From: Sweltsa coloradensis
Lineage: Eukaryota > Arthropoda > Insecta > Plecoptera > Chloroperlidae
Length of the DNA stretch: 64,000 bases
Assembly: GCA_024449915.1 (NCBI GenBank)
Contig: JAMZAV010000299.1
Location: 248,001 to 312,000, forward strand
Direction: 5' to 3'
Positions 11,653 through 21,395 of this stretch are shown piece after piece (position 1 is the stretch's first letter; every line of letters begins with the position of its first letter). The translations under genes and the position numbers were made by a program. The notes beneath the pieces were generated by a model. That model did no database searches, had not been told where the DNA came from, and saw only the letters and a list, made by a program, of their open reading frames with translations.

Positions 11653-12344
11653 AGAGTTCATTACGATAGGCACTAGGCAGCCCAGCCTTCGCTATGTTGC
11701 GTGCATCACGCCCGAGAGAGGCACTATGACCATTAGAGTGTTTCTAGAATCATAGTTTCGCACTTCGTATTACTACAATACAAAACTGTTGTTTTTGTTG
11801 TCGTAGTCAGGTCTGTTGGGATATCTTTCCTAATCGGTGGTCATGGTACGATGACGCTCGTCTGACGGCCGCTGACATGCATACGGCACTGCGAGTCACT
11901 GTGATATAGAGTGAAAGAATACCTTAGGCTTATTCATTTACCAGTCAAAGTCTCTTTGGAGCCAGCCATGTTTACATATAGGCATCCAGCTTTGATTGAC
12001 TACTGTAAATATACCGTCAGTAGAACCCCATTTTAAAAAGGATCATATTAAAGCTTTATATAACTGAAAATATACAAGAAGTGCATATACAAATAAACAC
12101 AAGCTCATAATGCCACCATGTTGACGACTAGGGACTACTACCTTAGTGCCAGATGAAAGCGGCTTGGTACAGGAAGCCGAGTCAGCTAGGACTGCGGAGT
12201 GGATCACATGTGCTCAACATTTGTTTACAATGTGCGTACACACACACACAGAGAGAACAAACCTTCTCAGTTACATGGTACGTAAATAGTTTGACACCAT
12301 GTGGCCCAGGTTGATGTTCGAAAACAAATATATTGACTAAGACG
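11653..12344. other. Unannotated stretch
   Basis: No supported gene or repeat. Confidence 0.4.
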
Positions 12345-12470
12345 CAGTGGCGGATCTAGGACATAATCATGGGGGGGGCGATTCGCGTGTGCATGTACAG
12401 TCGTGGAAGGGGGGTATGGGGGTGGAGACCCCATTAATAGCGCCGAAGGCAATTTTTTTGAAAACGTAGC
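12345..12470. mobile_element. Left end of a CAGTGGCGG-type element
   Basis: It begins CAGTGGCGGATCTAGG and has G runs and AATAGCGCCGAAGGC-like sequence as in other members. No right end was found. Confidence 0.45.
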
Positions 12471-12634
12471 TCTCATGGACGTGGCCATCTGCGTTCATCA
12501 CACGTCAAAAAAACTTCACAAGCAAGTCCCGGGCAATCCCGGGTCAAGCAGGATTTATATTCTCTGGATTGTGATTGTGTTTCATATAACACCCGTGATA
12601 GTCATACCGTGGTTTGCTAGGGTTTCACCTCACT

Positions 12635-12830
12635 CGTCCACGGTAGCTCATCAGGTTGGCTGTGATGCAGGTGCGAACTTTTGACTTCGCCGCGGGGCGT
12701 GGGTTCGTACCCTGTATGTATTAGCGAGTGTATTAGGCATCGGAGGAAGTAAATGTCCATTCACCAATGTATTTATTTGCTTATCACCACTCACGAGCAT
12801 TGCTTTCACAAAGAATGGTAAGCACGCATA
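12635..12830 (+). repeat. tRNA-derived SINE, type T2
   Basis: GTGGGTTCGTACCCTG is a B-box-like sequence. The body has TTATCACCACTCACGAG, as in the copy at 2815. An A-box-like TAGCTCATCAGGTTGG lies upstream. The open frame crossing its left part is not a gene. Confidence 0.6.
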
Positions 12831-13210
12831 TTAATCTCTTGGTCTTCTCGATTACTCTTCGTGTATGTGAAGAGGAGCTAGAATAATATGACCCAAGGAA
12901 ATCAAAGTTGTAGTAACAGCCTATAGCAAATTAACTGGAAACAATCACTTAATTGCAGTTTGAAACCGTCAGTTCTGGTTCTAAAGTTCATCCAACTCTG
13001 GCAGAGATCTAGTCAATAAACTCAACAGTGGCAAAACCAGTTAATAAATAATTGAAGATGGCAGATATGTGTAGCACATTCAACAGCCTCAAGTCTCAAG
13101 TTGTAGAAGGCAGGTCGTCGCCTATAATAGACACCATGCAGGCTCCGGCACTCCCGACTGTCTGTCCTGCCCTTGCCCCTTGGACATTTCTCAAGCTGGT
13201 GTGTACCCAG
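12831..13210. other. Unannotated stretch
   Basis: No gene or repeat end is recognised. Confidence 0.4.
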
Positions 13211-13323
13211 TCAGGGTGCGAATTGACAGGGGGGATGGGAGGGATTTCCCCCCCCCTCTGGTAATTTCATCCCTGGCTCTGTTTTACTGAAAGGTATCCC
13301 TGCCGGGGATGGCTAAATCCCCA

Positions 13324-13331
13324 CCTTTGGA
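13324..13331. repeat. 8-bp target site duplication, left copy
   Basis: CCTTTGGA immediately precedes CAGTGGCG. The identical 8-mer follows the right end at 14335-14342. Eight base pairs is the usual hAT duplication length. Confidence 0.9.
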
Positions 13332-14334
13332 CAGTGGCGTAACTTCAAATCGGAGGCCCCCGGGCCAAAAACCTAAAGTGGCCCCCCCTCCAAAAAAAAT
13401 CCTAATTAGTTATACCCTACTTTTAAAAAAAGTGTTTAAAAAACTCACCTAAAAATGTTTTTCGTCTAGCTTTTGTTTACGCAAACACTTTGACAACGTC
13501 CTGGACGTAAGAGTAGAGCTTCCTTGTGCTCCACAGACAACACATTCAATCCACGCAAACGTTCTTGCCCTATCATACTTCTATCGTAGTTTTTTTTATT
13601 ATTTATAATTTTGAAAAAGATATTTCAGCGGTGGTAACTGTAACGGGGATTGTTAAAAAAGCATCAGTGCACTACACACATCGTGAAAACTGGCAGAAAG
13701 AGCAAAATTTTCATTCATTCCATAAGGCTTGGCTGTTTTTTAGCATCTTCATATTTTCCCAGAATTTTTTTAAATTCATCATATGCATTGTTGATAAGCG
13801 TTAGGGCTTGAGAGAGGTCCGTGTTGATTCGTTGTAAATTAATTGAAACAACATCGGTAGATGTTAAGATCTTCGACTGCAACACGAATTGGAAGACAAA
13901 TTCAAAGGATTCTAATTATTTCTTCAAGTAGCAGGCTTCCTCTCGTTTAGATGGAAGTTAGCTTATTATCACAATTTTGGATCTAAAAAAAAACACACAC
14001 ACACACACACACACCCAGGCCTCACACCTATTTTCTAATACACAAAGCGAAAGCTGTTGGTGCCTGTTATCGCCGAAGGCGAGAAAATTTGCGAATTTAC
14101 AACTTTAGATGGCCTAAAAACGCGTAAAAAAAAATCGAAAAAGGCGTAAGTATGGAAAAGTAGAATCCTATTCCAACTCAAAAATGTGTATTCGCTATTT
14201 TTTACGAAATTATAGGAAAATAACATAAAAATAGGTAATATCTCAAGGGGAATCTCGGGGGCCCCTGTGGGGCCCCCTCGAGCCGGGGGCCCCCGGGCAT
14301 TGACCGTGCAGCCCGGGCGGTAGTTACGCCACTG
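13332..14334 (-). mobile_element. Degenerate hAT transposon with perfect 8-bp target duplication
   Basis: The ends are CAGTGGCGTAACT and its exact reverse complement AGTTACGCCACTG, 1003 bp apart. The same 8-mer, CCTTTGGA, flanks both sides. The inside is G/C-rich near the termini and AT-rich in the middle. A transposase remnant is readable on the minus strand at 13715-13915. Autonomous relatives are several kilobases long, so most of the coding region is gone and the copy must be inactive. It lies inside an older element (13212-14677). Confidence 0.93.
13715..13915 (-). pseudogene. hAT transposase fragment (ZMYM1/DUF4371-like)
   Basis: Sixty-six codons are open on the minus strand. They read LESFEFVFQFVLQSKIL and then LSQALTLINNAYDEFKKI. 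This resembles the segment of ZMYM1-like hAT transposases that has FEFV...L, then SK.L.S...D...A..L. The segment ends in a stop after KKQPSLME. No DDE catalytic residues, zinc finger or dimerisation domain remain. The assignment comes from recalled family features together with the hAT ends and 8-bp duplication; only the peptide and the ends are seen directly. Confidence 0.7.
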
Positions 14335-14342
14335 CCTTTGGA
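14335..14342. repeat. 8-bp target site duplication, right copy
   Basis: CCTTTGGA, identical to the left copy. Confidence 0.9.
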
Positions 14343-14431
14343 TTCCCATCTCATCACATAACATACCAAGTGACTTTATCTCGTAATGTTAATAAATAGT
14401 GCGTCAATTTACAAATATTCCTTTCAAAATA

Positions 14432-14580
14432 ATATCTCAGATAGCTTCTTATACCATCTTGAGGGCAATAATACCCCCAAATTTTTTCCTCAGATCACTT
14501 CTAAGGCCATCTAGAGGGCAATAATGACCCAAAAATTTTCATCAGATCGCTTCTAAGGCCATCTCAAGGGCAATAATACA
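14432..14580. repeat. Tandem repeat inside the outer element, about 3 units of about 55 bp
   Basis: Each unit has CAGAT(C/A)(G/A)CTTCT, then CCATCT and then GAGGGCAATAAT or AAGGGCAATAAT. Three diverged copies lie end to end in the right part of the outer element. Confidence 0.8.
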
Positions 14581-14677
14581 AAAAAAAATCGCCTCCGGCT
14601 TCGCCCCAGACCCCGGTTTGCCAACGAAAATACTATCTGACCCCCCCCCCTCTGCAAAGTCGTTAATTCGCACCCTG

Positions 14678-15494
14678 ACCATACAGATGCCAAAAACTTT
14701 CATAACGCTGAGGACTTTTTAAAAGTTATAAATATATGGTTCTTTTCAATCTCCTATGTGTTCCAAATACATTTGCACGTGTTCCGTTAAGTGCGGTTTT
14801 ATAGAGTCCTTTGACTGAGCTAAACCTTCGAAAAACGCTCAAATTGGAACACAAACTTTTAAGTACAACCCTTACACTGGCAATAAAGATTTTCGGTTGT
14901 CAACTTATGGTCGTAAATTATATAGCCAATCATAACCCACTTGTATGGATTAGTTTTCAACCATATAAGAAGTATTTAAAAAAACATAAAAGTGGTTTTC
15001 ACTTTTTATAGCTGCTCTGCTAGTGTAACAATATAAAAACGTGTTTTGCGCCCTGTTGCTTAAATTAGGTTATCAAAAATAAGTTACAACATAAATGTTC
15101 CAGTCAACAAAAAATACCTCATTTGCTTAGGTATTTATGCGTAGCTCGTTTAAGTGTGTTCCACATAGATGTCAAAAACCATTGTAATAAAATGCCTCAA
15201 AACGAGACGAGGAGTTTTTTTATAGTTATTTCTCTCTTTCCATAGGATTTAGGAAGTTTTCAAGACTGATTATTATAACAAGAGGTTCTGTCACAAGTAG
15301 TTTGTTGTCATCACGAGTAAGTGCGTCACCCCGGCTGGCCTGCATGCCATTGCACCCTCTGCCTAGTGACATTTGATAGTAGAGTGGAGATGTGGGTATA
15401 AGCCCCCATCATCTGGATCTTCTGCAGGGCCAGGGAGGCGTGGGAGAAACTTGGAGGCTGGAAGACTCGACGACGACATGGCTTCAGAAATACA
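14678..15494. other. Unannotated stretch
   Basis: The open frame at 14811-15011 has no recognisable domain. Confidence 0.35.
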
Positions 15495-15578
15495 CCAAAC
15501 TATCAAAGTTAGTTAGTTAGTTATAGTGTTGTTTTAGGGCACTCAACAGTAGAGTTTTCACTGGCCAAACTATCAAAG
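15495..15578. repeat. 56-bp insertion flanked by 14-bp direct repeats
   Basis: CCAAACTATCAAAG is present at 15495-15508 and again at 15565-15578. Between them lies a 56-bp sequence with TGTTGTTTTAGGGCACTCAA and CAGTAGAGTTTTCACTGG. An inverted, nearly identical copy of the 56-mer lies at 16745-16798. Confidence 0.8.
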
Positions 15579-15698
15579 AAACAATTGCTGGAAATTGTAA
15601 AGAAATAATATTATAAAAGTATAAATTTTAAACAATATAATAACGTGAATAATATCAATTGCCGGAGGTTCTGAGTGATATCCCGATCTGGTGAAACT
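15579..15698. other. Short AT-rich spacer
   Basis: Nothing recognised. Confidence 0.4.
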
Positions 15699-16063
15699 CA
15701 GTGGCATGTCCAATGGAGGGTTCGGGGGAGGACAACCCCCCTCCCTTTTGCCCCAAAAAGTGTAAAAGTGCACAAAATAGAATAACTGTTTTATCGCAAT
15801 ACTAATGACAAATTACCATCTGACCAAAAGAGCATTTTAGTAGATACAAAGTTGGTTATTGTTTTCACTAATATGATCAGATCAGTTTTATATTAAAAAC
15901 AGGATTTTAGTGGATACAAAGTTAGTGATGCTTTAAAACACACAGATTTTCATTAAAATGACCTTGAAGGAGAATTTTTTTTCGGGGGGCTCACTTAGCC
16001 TTCGGTACATCTATAAATTAATTAGTTAAACCCCCCCTTAATAAATTCCTAAATGCGTCACTG
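15699..16063. mobile_element. Short hAT-like MITE with 8-bp duplication
   Basis: The left end is CAGTGGCATGTCCAATGG; the right end read in reverse is CAGTGACGCATTTAGGAA. The flanks are GTGAAACT on the left and GGGAAACT on the right, seven of eight matching. G- or C-rich tracts lie just inside both ends. The length of 365 bp leaves no room for a transposase. Confidence 0.8.
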
Positions 16064-16744
16064 GGGAAACTGTTACGACAATCATAATGCTGCCTAATCC
16101 TTTAGTTATCAGCAATAAATTATGTTTTGAAGCGCGTCTAAATAATGACATGGTGAACGAAGGCATTTAAAAATAAATAGGATTTGTGTTTGTAACAATA
16201 TGTGTGTATTACTTTTTATTTATATTGTTTATCCTTGCCACATTCAACAACAACAAGAAATGGCGTCGACGTTAGCAAACATTTTGATACAACACTAAAA
16301 TCCATGAAGAAATCTCGTGCCGCGAACACGAGACTTGCCGCGAAGGGCCTTCAAAGTCCAACTCGCTACCTTCCCGTGGTTTGGCCTGTGAGTAGGGGAG
16401 TAGTGTATTCCCCAAAACTAAGGGCGAGCTCTGGCCGGTTGGGGTGCGTGTTGCAGAGAGAGCTCTCGCGCAACTTTTTATCACACCTTTCTTCATTCAC
16501 ACAGCCTTACTCATATTTATTTTCTTCTTTCACTTTTTTCGTCTCCATACTTGCCGGCCCTCTCTGCAACGAGCACTCCTCCGTTCCCACCCAGTTTAAC
16601 CCATCCTATCCAACATCCTCACTCCTTCCCATTAACCCACCTCGTCTTCCCTTACTTTTCTCCCATTGGAAAGAAGAAAACATGGTGGTAATCCACAATT
16701 ATGGAAAAAGAAAATTTGGAAGATTCCAATACAATTGACATGGG
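16064..16744. other. GC-richer stretch, no supported gene
   Basis: The longest open frame is 16202-16738 (178 codons). It is compositionally uneven with Ser/Pro-rich parts, shows no domain, and overlaps open frames on the other strand. GTGCCGCGAA words occur here and again at 16801. Confidence 0.4.
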
Positions 16745-16798
16745 CACTGATAACTCTACTGTTGAGTGCCCTAAAACAACATTAACTAACTAGCTAAC
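16745..16798. repeat. Inverted copy of the 56-bp sequence
   Basis: AACTCTACTGTTGAGTGCCC then TAAAACAACATTAACTAAC is the reverse complement, with few differences, of 15509-15564. The pair encloses about 1.2 kb, including the small hAT-like element. Confidence 0.8.
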
Positions 16799-17054
16799 TC
16801 GTGCCGCGAAGAGCCTTGCTGAAGCCCAAAACTAGCACGGCACATGTCAGAGGTTCTGCCACAAGTGATCCTTGCACAGGGAAGGGAAGTGACTCACTGG
16901 GCAGTCTTTGAGGGCGGGCGGCAGGTCGTTCCATGGGTGAACAACCCGGAAAGAAAAGCACGTCTGCCGAGCACTCCTTTGGCCGGAGGGGGTTGGAGGG
17001 GTTGCGTCTCATCATATAAAAATCATTGAAATGCAATTTTATAACATTATAAAA
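16799..17054. other. GC-richer stretch, nothing recognised
   Basis: Both strands carry short open frames without domains. Confidence 0.35.
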
Positions 17055-17190
17055 ATAATTTTTCGTAGGAAGCTTGCACAGGGTGCAATGCATATCCCAT
17101 CCCTTGGAAAACCTCGGGAAAAACCTTCAGTCAAGATTGTCGGTCTACACAGGATTTGAATCCAAGCCTCCCGAATCAGAGCCGCGCGTT
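17055..17190 (-). repeat. tRNA-derived SINE, type S1
   Basis: On the minus strand the head reads GATTCGGGAGGCTTGGATTC and AAATCC (B-box region). Then come ATCTTGACTGAAGGTTTTTC and TGCATTGCACCCTGTGCAAG, the family 3' motif, ending in an AT-rich tail. It abuts the 5' end of a family B repeat. Confidence 0.8.
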
Positions 17191-17951
17191 TTTTAAAACT
17201 AGGAAAACGCTTAAGTCCCGCCGCGTTGTTGGATGAGCGTAATTGGTGCATTGAGCTGCCATGTGTTATGCGGATTTTCTGTTGTTTTGTGAAAAAATTA
17301 CTACTACGTTCAAGATTTTTTTAAATTAAATTAAATTAAATTAAATTAAATTAAAAATAAACTTAAATTTTTAATCGTACTTATAAAAAAAAAAGAAAAA
17401 TCGAAAAATTACGATTTTTATAAGAAATAATTATTCGATTGCGCTCAAATTTCACACGAATATATAAATTCATAAAATTAAGGTCTGATGAAAAAATATT
17501 AGATAGGTAATGTAGGTGTATAAGTCAAAATATTTAAAAATGAAAAAAAAACACAAAATTTCACAAAATTTCTATTTTCATGAAAAATAATTTTTCGATT
17601 GCGCTCAAATTTCACACGGATATCTTAATTCATAAAATTAAGGTTCTGTAAAAAAATCATTAAAATCGGATAAAGCATGTAGGTGTGGTAAAATCAATTT
17701 TTAAAAAATCGGAAAAAATCGTAAAATTGCGATTTTTATGAGAAATAATTTTTTGATTGGGCTCAAAAACGTGGCAGTTCTAAGTTCAGAGATTTCGAAG
17801 GCCTCCATAAAATTTCATCGCAAATGGAGTATCGGTTTAGCCGGAATCGTGCTGACAAACACACAAAAATACAGAAAAAAAAGAAAAAAAAACATTCCGG
17901 ATTTTTTTCTCCATTGTAGTGAAATGTAATCTTCGCTTCGCTCATCCAATA
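17191..17951 (+). repeat. Modular repeat, family B, copy 1 (near complete)
   Basis: The 5' end reads ACTAGGAAAACGCTTAAGTC then GTTGTTGGATGAGCG. The 3' end is CTTCGCTTCGCTCATCCAA. Between them are a (TTAAA)n patch at about 17321-17355, roughly two and a half internal units of about 155 bp (each with TTCGATTGCGCTCAAATTTC and TTCATAAAATTAAGG), and the conserved TCAGAGATTTCGAAGGCCTC block. An ACAAACACACAAAAATAC tract precedes the 3' end. Confidence 0.9.
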
Positions 17952-18007
17952 ATATTAACCATTTATTTAGAAAGATATATGCCGATAGCCTACTCTGAAA
18001 CAGACAA

Positions 18008-18168
18008 GCAGGCACTCAGTTAACAATGAAGCAGGCACTCAGTGAACACTGAAGCAGGCACTCAGTGAACACTGAAGCAGGCACTCAGTGAACACTGAAG
18101 CAGGCACTCAGTGAACACTGAAGCAGGCACTCAGTGAACACTGAAGCAGGCACTCAGTGAACACTGAA
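18008..18168. repeat. 23-bp minisatellite, 7 copies
   Basis: The unit contains GCAGGCACTCAGTGAACAC then TGAA. The copies are nearly identical, which suggests recent expansion. Each unit includes the palindrome CAGTG-AA-CACTG. Confidence 0.95.
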
Positions 18169-20180
18169 CATGGCAGTGGATTGAAGTCGGTGTAATGCAA
18201 ATATCTAATTTTTGATAATGTGTAATTAAATTTAAAATGGAAGAGTTCATAAAGCGAAGTGAACCAACCCACATTAAATGAATTTGAAAATGGGAACAGA
18301 CCAACCCACATATATTATCTCAGAACATCAACAAACACTTGAATTTGTTTAAGATGCAAATTGGACCAATCACTTTGAAAGTGTGTTTTAGGCTCAAGTT
18401 ATGATATTTTTTTAAATTTACAAATTCATATGTGATGAAAGAAAACAGTTTAAGCTGCCTTATATGAATTACTTTCAATTATCTACAGGAAGGGAATTTT
18501 GTGGGTTGGTCTACTTTGCTTTTCAACCCCTCATTATCGTAAATAGTATCATTACAAAGTAAAAACTTGAATTACCTAGACACAAGTTATTATGTTAAAA
18601 AATAGTCGCGCAAAAACAAAACACTCTAATATGAAATTATTCTAATACTACGAAGTGTTTCGCGATATTGTGGCATCACAGTCACGTACATTGAAGATGC
18701 GCCTTTTTTAGTTAATTTACTTATTTCATGTATATTTTCCTACTTACAATTTACACGGGGTATTGGAATAATTGAGAAATAATTACGCGTACCAGCTTTT
18801 GTAAGACAAACAACAACACGAATAATATCTGTGAAAAGCTCGGGAAAAGTGAGTCTGCTTGCCTATGTAGTTTGTACTAATTACTATCAACTAGAGTCGG
18901 TAAGAACAGAGCAGAATGAGTCGAGTGACAAATATTACGTGATCCCTCTGTGTACAGCGACAAGCCAGGATGTCACGTTCAAATACGCCTTCAAATCAGT
19001 TTTGAATAGAACGAAAGACTTTCAATTTAGGTGTTTTAGTGGTTTCAAATACGTGACTTTTTACTTAAAAGACCAAAAAACGATTGCTTTGTGATGAAGC
19101 GAGCTTGCGTCTCTGCCACTGTCAGCCGGGATTGTGTCATTGACGCACAATATTTTCCCACTTTACTGAAACTACAAGCCATACAAGACAGAAGACACGC
19201 AATGAAAAACAACTCTTTTCATGTACTCGTCTCGAAGAATGGGCACGTAGCCATTGTTTGCTTCGGCTCTCGTATCACTTGCCGAGCGGCCACGAAGCAA
19301 ACAGGCCTATTGTCAGATTAACGGATTTAACCTGTTCGTAAATACATTACAAAGGGTTCTCATATGGAAACCGCAATTTATGTATGAGGTTTGCGATATT
19401 TCTTTGCTAGTGGCTGCACGTCCTGAGAGAATGCAGTCGTCAAGCCGCGAGTCAGGCTTGCTGTAATGAAGGGAGAACCGGTATAGCTAGTTACCTGACT
19501 GCAACCCGAGGTGGTAACCTGCCACCACCATCGTCAGAACCTGACAGAAATGTCCAAAGAAAATTTTTATCAGATTTCAGAAATACATTTTTAAATGTAT
19601 GCAAGCTATTAACAAAACAAGCGAATCCTTAAAATTTACATTGACCATCGAGATACAAATTACTAGTACACGTACTCGGCGCATCTTGGGGTCGACCCTC
19701 TAGCCCCCTGCACTTGTTTGTACTTATCACAAGACCCGTCAAGCCAACATATTTCAATGTCAAGGTCCTTACGTAAGTCTACCAAAAATTAAAAAAAGCC
19801 TATTGGATGTTTTATATTCATATCATATTTTTACATTAGAGGCCTCCTATATTATTTACTTATTTTTGGTATATATATAAAGAAACTAACTAATATAATA
19901 CCATATGCACATAATATTTGAATTAAATTTGATGACAACAAATAGTAAGGTTGTCCTATCTGTTGAGACTGTAGAGAGCATAGCGCAGGTGCTTCCTGTG
20001 TACCAAGATGAGTTGACCATGCACCAAGCAACGAAGCCGAAGACGACGACAGCGCGTAGAGGTCACACGCCTTGCATGATGCGCCTATGTATACCCATGT
20101 ACCGTTGTGTGTACTTCATGCAGATGATTGTAGTCGCACTGAGGTCATGGTACTCGGTACTCGGGCGACACTCACAGTCG
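18169..20180. other. Unannotated 2-kb stretch
   Basis: Open frames at 18831-19094, 19091-19321 and 19905-20192 show no domain, signal peptide or splice pattern that would support them. Most is ordinary AT-rich DNA. Confidence 0.35.
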
Positions 20181-20184
20181 TATT

Positions 20185-21395
20185 GGCGGTAGTAGGTAGT
20201 AGGTAGATGGTACTTGGTAGTAGGTAGTTGGTCGACAGTAGGTATTGGCGGTAGTAGGTAGTAGGTAGATGGTACTTGGTAGTAGGTAGTTGGTCGACAG
20301 TACGTATTGGCGGTAGTAGGTAGTAGGTGTATGGTATTGGTAGTAGGTAGTGGTCGACAGTACGTATGGCGGTAGTAGGTAGTAGTTGGGTAGTAGGTGT
20401 TGGTCGACAGTACGTATTGGCGGTAGTAGGTAGTAGGTAGTTGGTCGACAGTACGTATTGGCGGTAGTAGGTAGTAGGTAGATGGTACTTGGTAGTAGGT
20501 AGTAGGTCGACAGTAGGTATTGGCGGTAGTAGGTAGTAGGTAGATGGTACTTGGTAGTAGGTAGTTGGTCGACAGTAGGTATTGGCGGTAGTAGGTAGTA
20601 GGTAGTTTGGGACTAGGTAGTAGGTAGTAGGTCGACAGTACGTATTGGCGGTAGTAGGTAGTAGGTAGTAGGTAGTAGGTAGTAGTAGATGGTACTTTGG
20701 TAGTAGGTAGTTGGTCGACAGTAGGTATGGCGGTAGTAGGTAGTAGGTAGATGGTACTTGGTAGTAGGTAGTTGGTCGACAGTAGGTATTGGCGGTAGTA
20801 GGTAGTAGGTAGATGGTACTTGGTAGTAGGTAGTTGGTCGACAGTAGGTATTGGCGGTAGTAGGTAGTAGGTAGATGGTACTTGGTAGTAGGTAGTTGGT
20901 CGACAGTAGGTATTGGCGGTAGTAGGTAGTAGGTAGTAGGTAGTAGGTAGTAGGTAGTAGGTAGTGGTACTTGGTAGTAGGTAGTTGGTCGTCAGTAGGT
21001 ATTGGCGGTAGGGAGGTAGTAGGTAGATGGTACTGGTAGTAGGTGTTGTAAGTAGGTATGGGTAGTATAGAGTGTGGTACGGTGTAGGTAGTTGGTAGTA
21101 GATGGAGACGAGTAGGTAGATGGTATTGGTAGTAGGTAGTGGTGCAGAGATGGCGTAGTAATAGGTAGATGTCGATAGGGAGTTAGTCGAAAAGGTATGG
21201 TAAGTATTGTCGACAGTAGTAGGGTAGTAGGTAGTAGGTAGTGGTACGAAGTAGTGGTCGTAGTAGGTAGTAGGTAGTAGGTAGTAGGTAGACGGTAGTA
21301 GATAGTAGGTAGATGTTAGCAAGTAGATGGTCCTCGGTAGTAGGTTGTTGGTAGTAGGTAGTAGGTAGAAGATAGCCGGTAGTACGTAGGATTTT
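20185..21395. repeat. GTAGGTA satellite with a higher-order unit of about 60 bp
   Basis: About 1.2 kb is built from GTAGGTAGTAGGTAG words. In most of it they are organised into units containing GATGGTACTTGGTAGTAGG, TTGGTCGACAGTAGG and TATTGGCGGTA. Units differ by small indels and decay toward the right. The minus strand is open for 454 codons (a Tyr/Leu/Pro/Thr-rich repeat), but this follows from the repeat lacking stops and is not evidence of a gene. Confidence 0.95.

Larger units (their letters stand above)
13212..14677. mobile_element. Outer inverted-repeat element split by a hAT insertion
   Basis: The left end is CAGGGTGCGAATTGAC with a C run close by. The right end is GTTAATTCGCACCCTG preceded by a C run. 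These are near-perfect inverted ends. The middle is interrupted by the element at 13332-14334, so the outer element is the older one. Its own length without the insertion is about 455 bp. The flanking 8-mers are not a clean duplication. Confidence 0.75.

Noticed and set aside
16202..16738. 178-codon open frame on the plus strand
   Set aside because: Uneven composition, no domain, overlapping open frames on the other strand, and GC-rich context that lengthens frames by chance.
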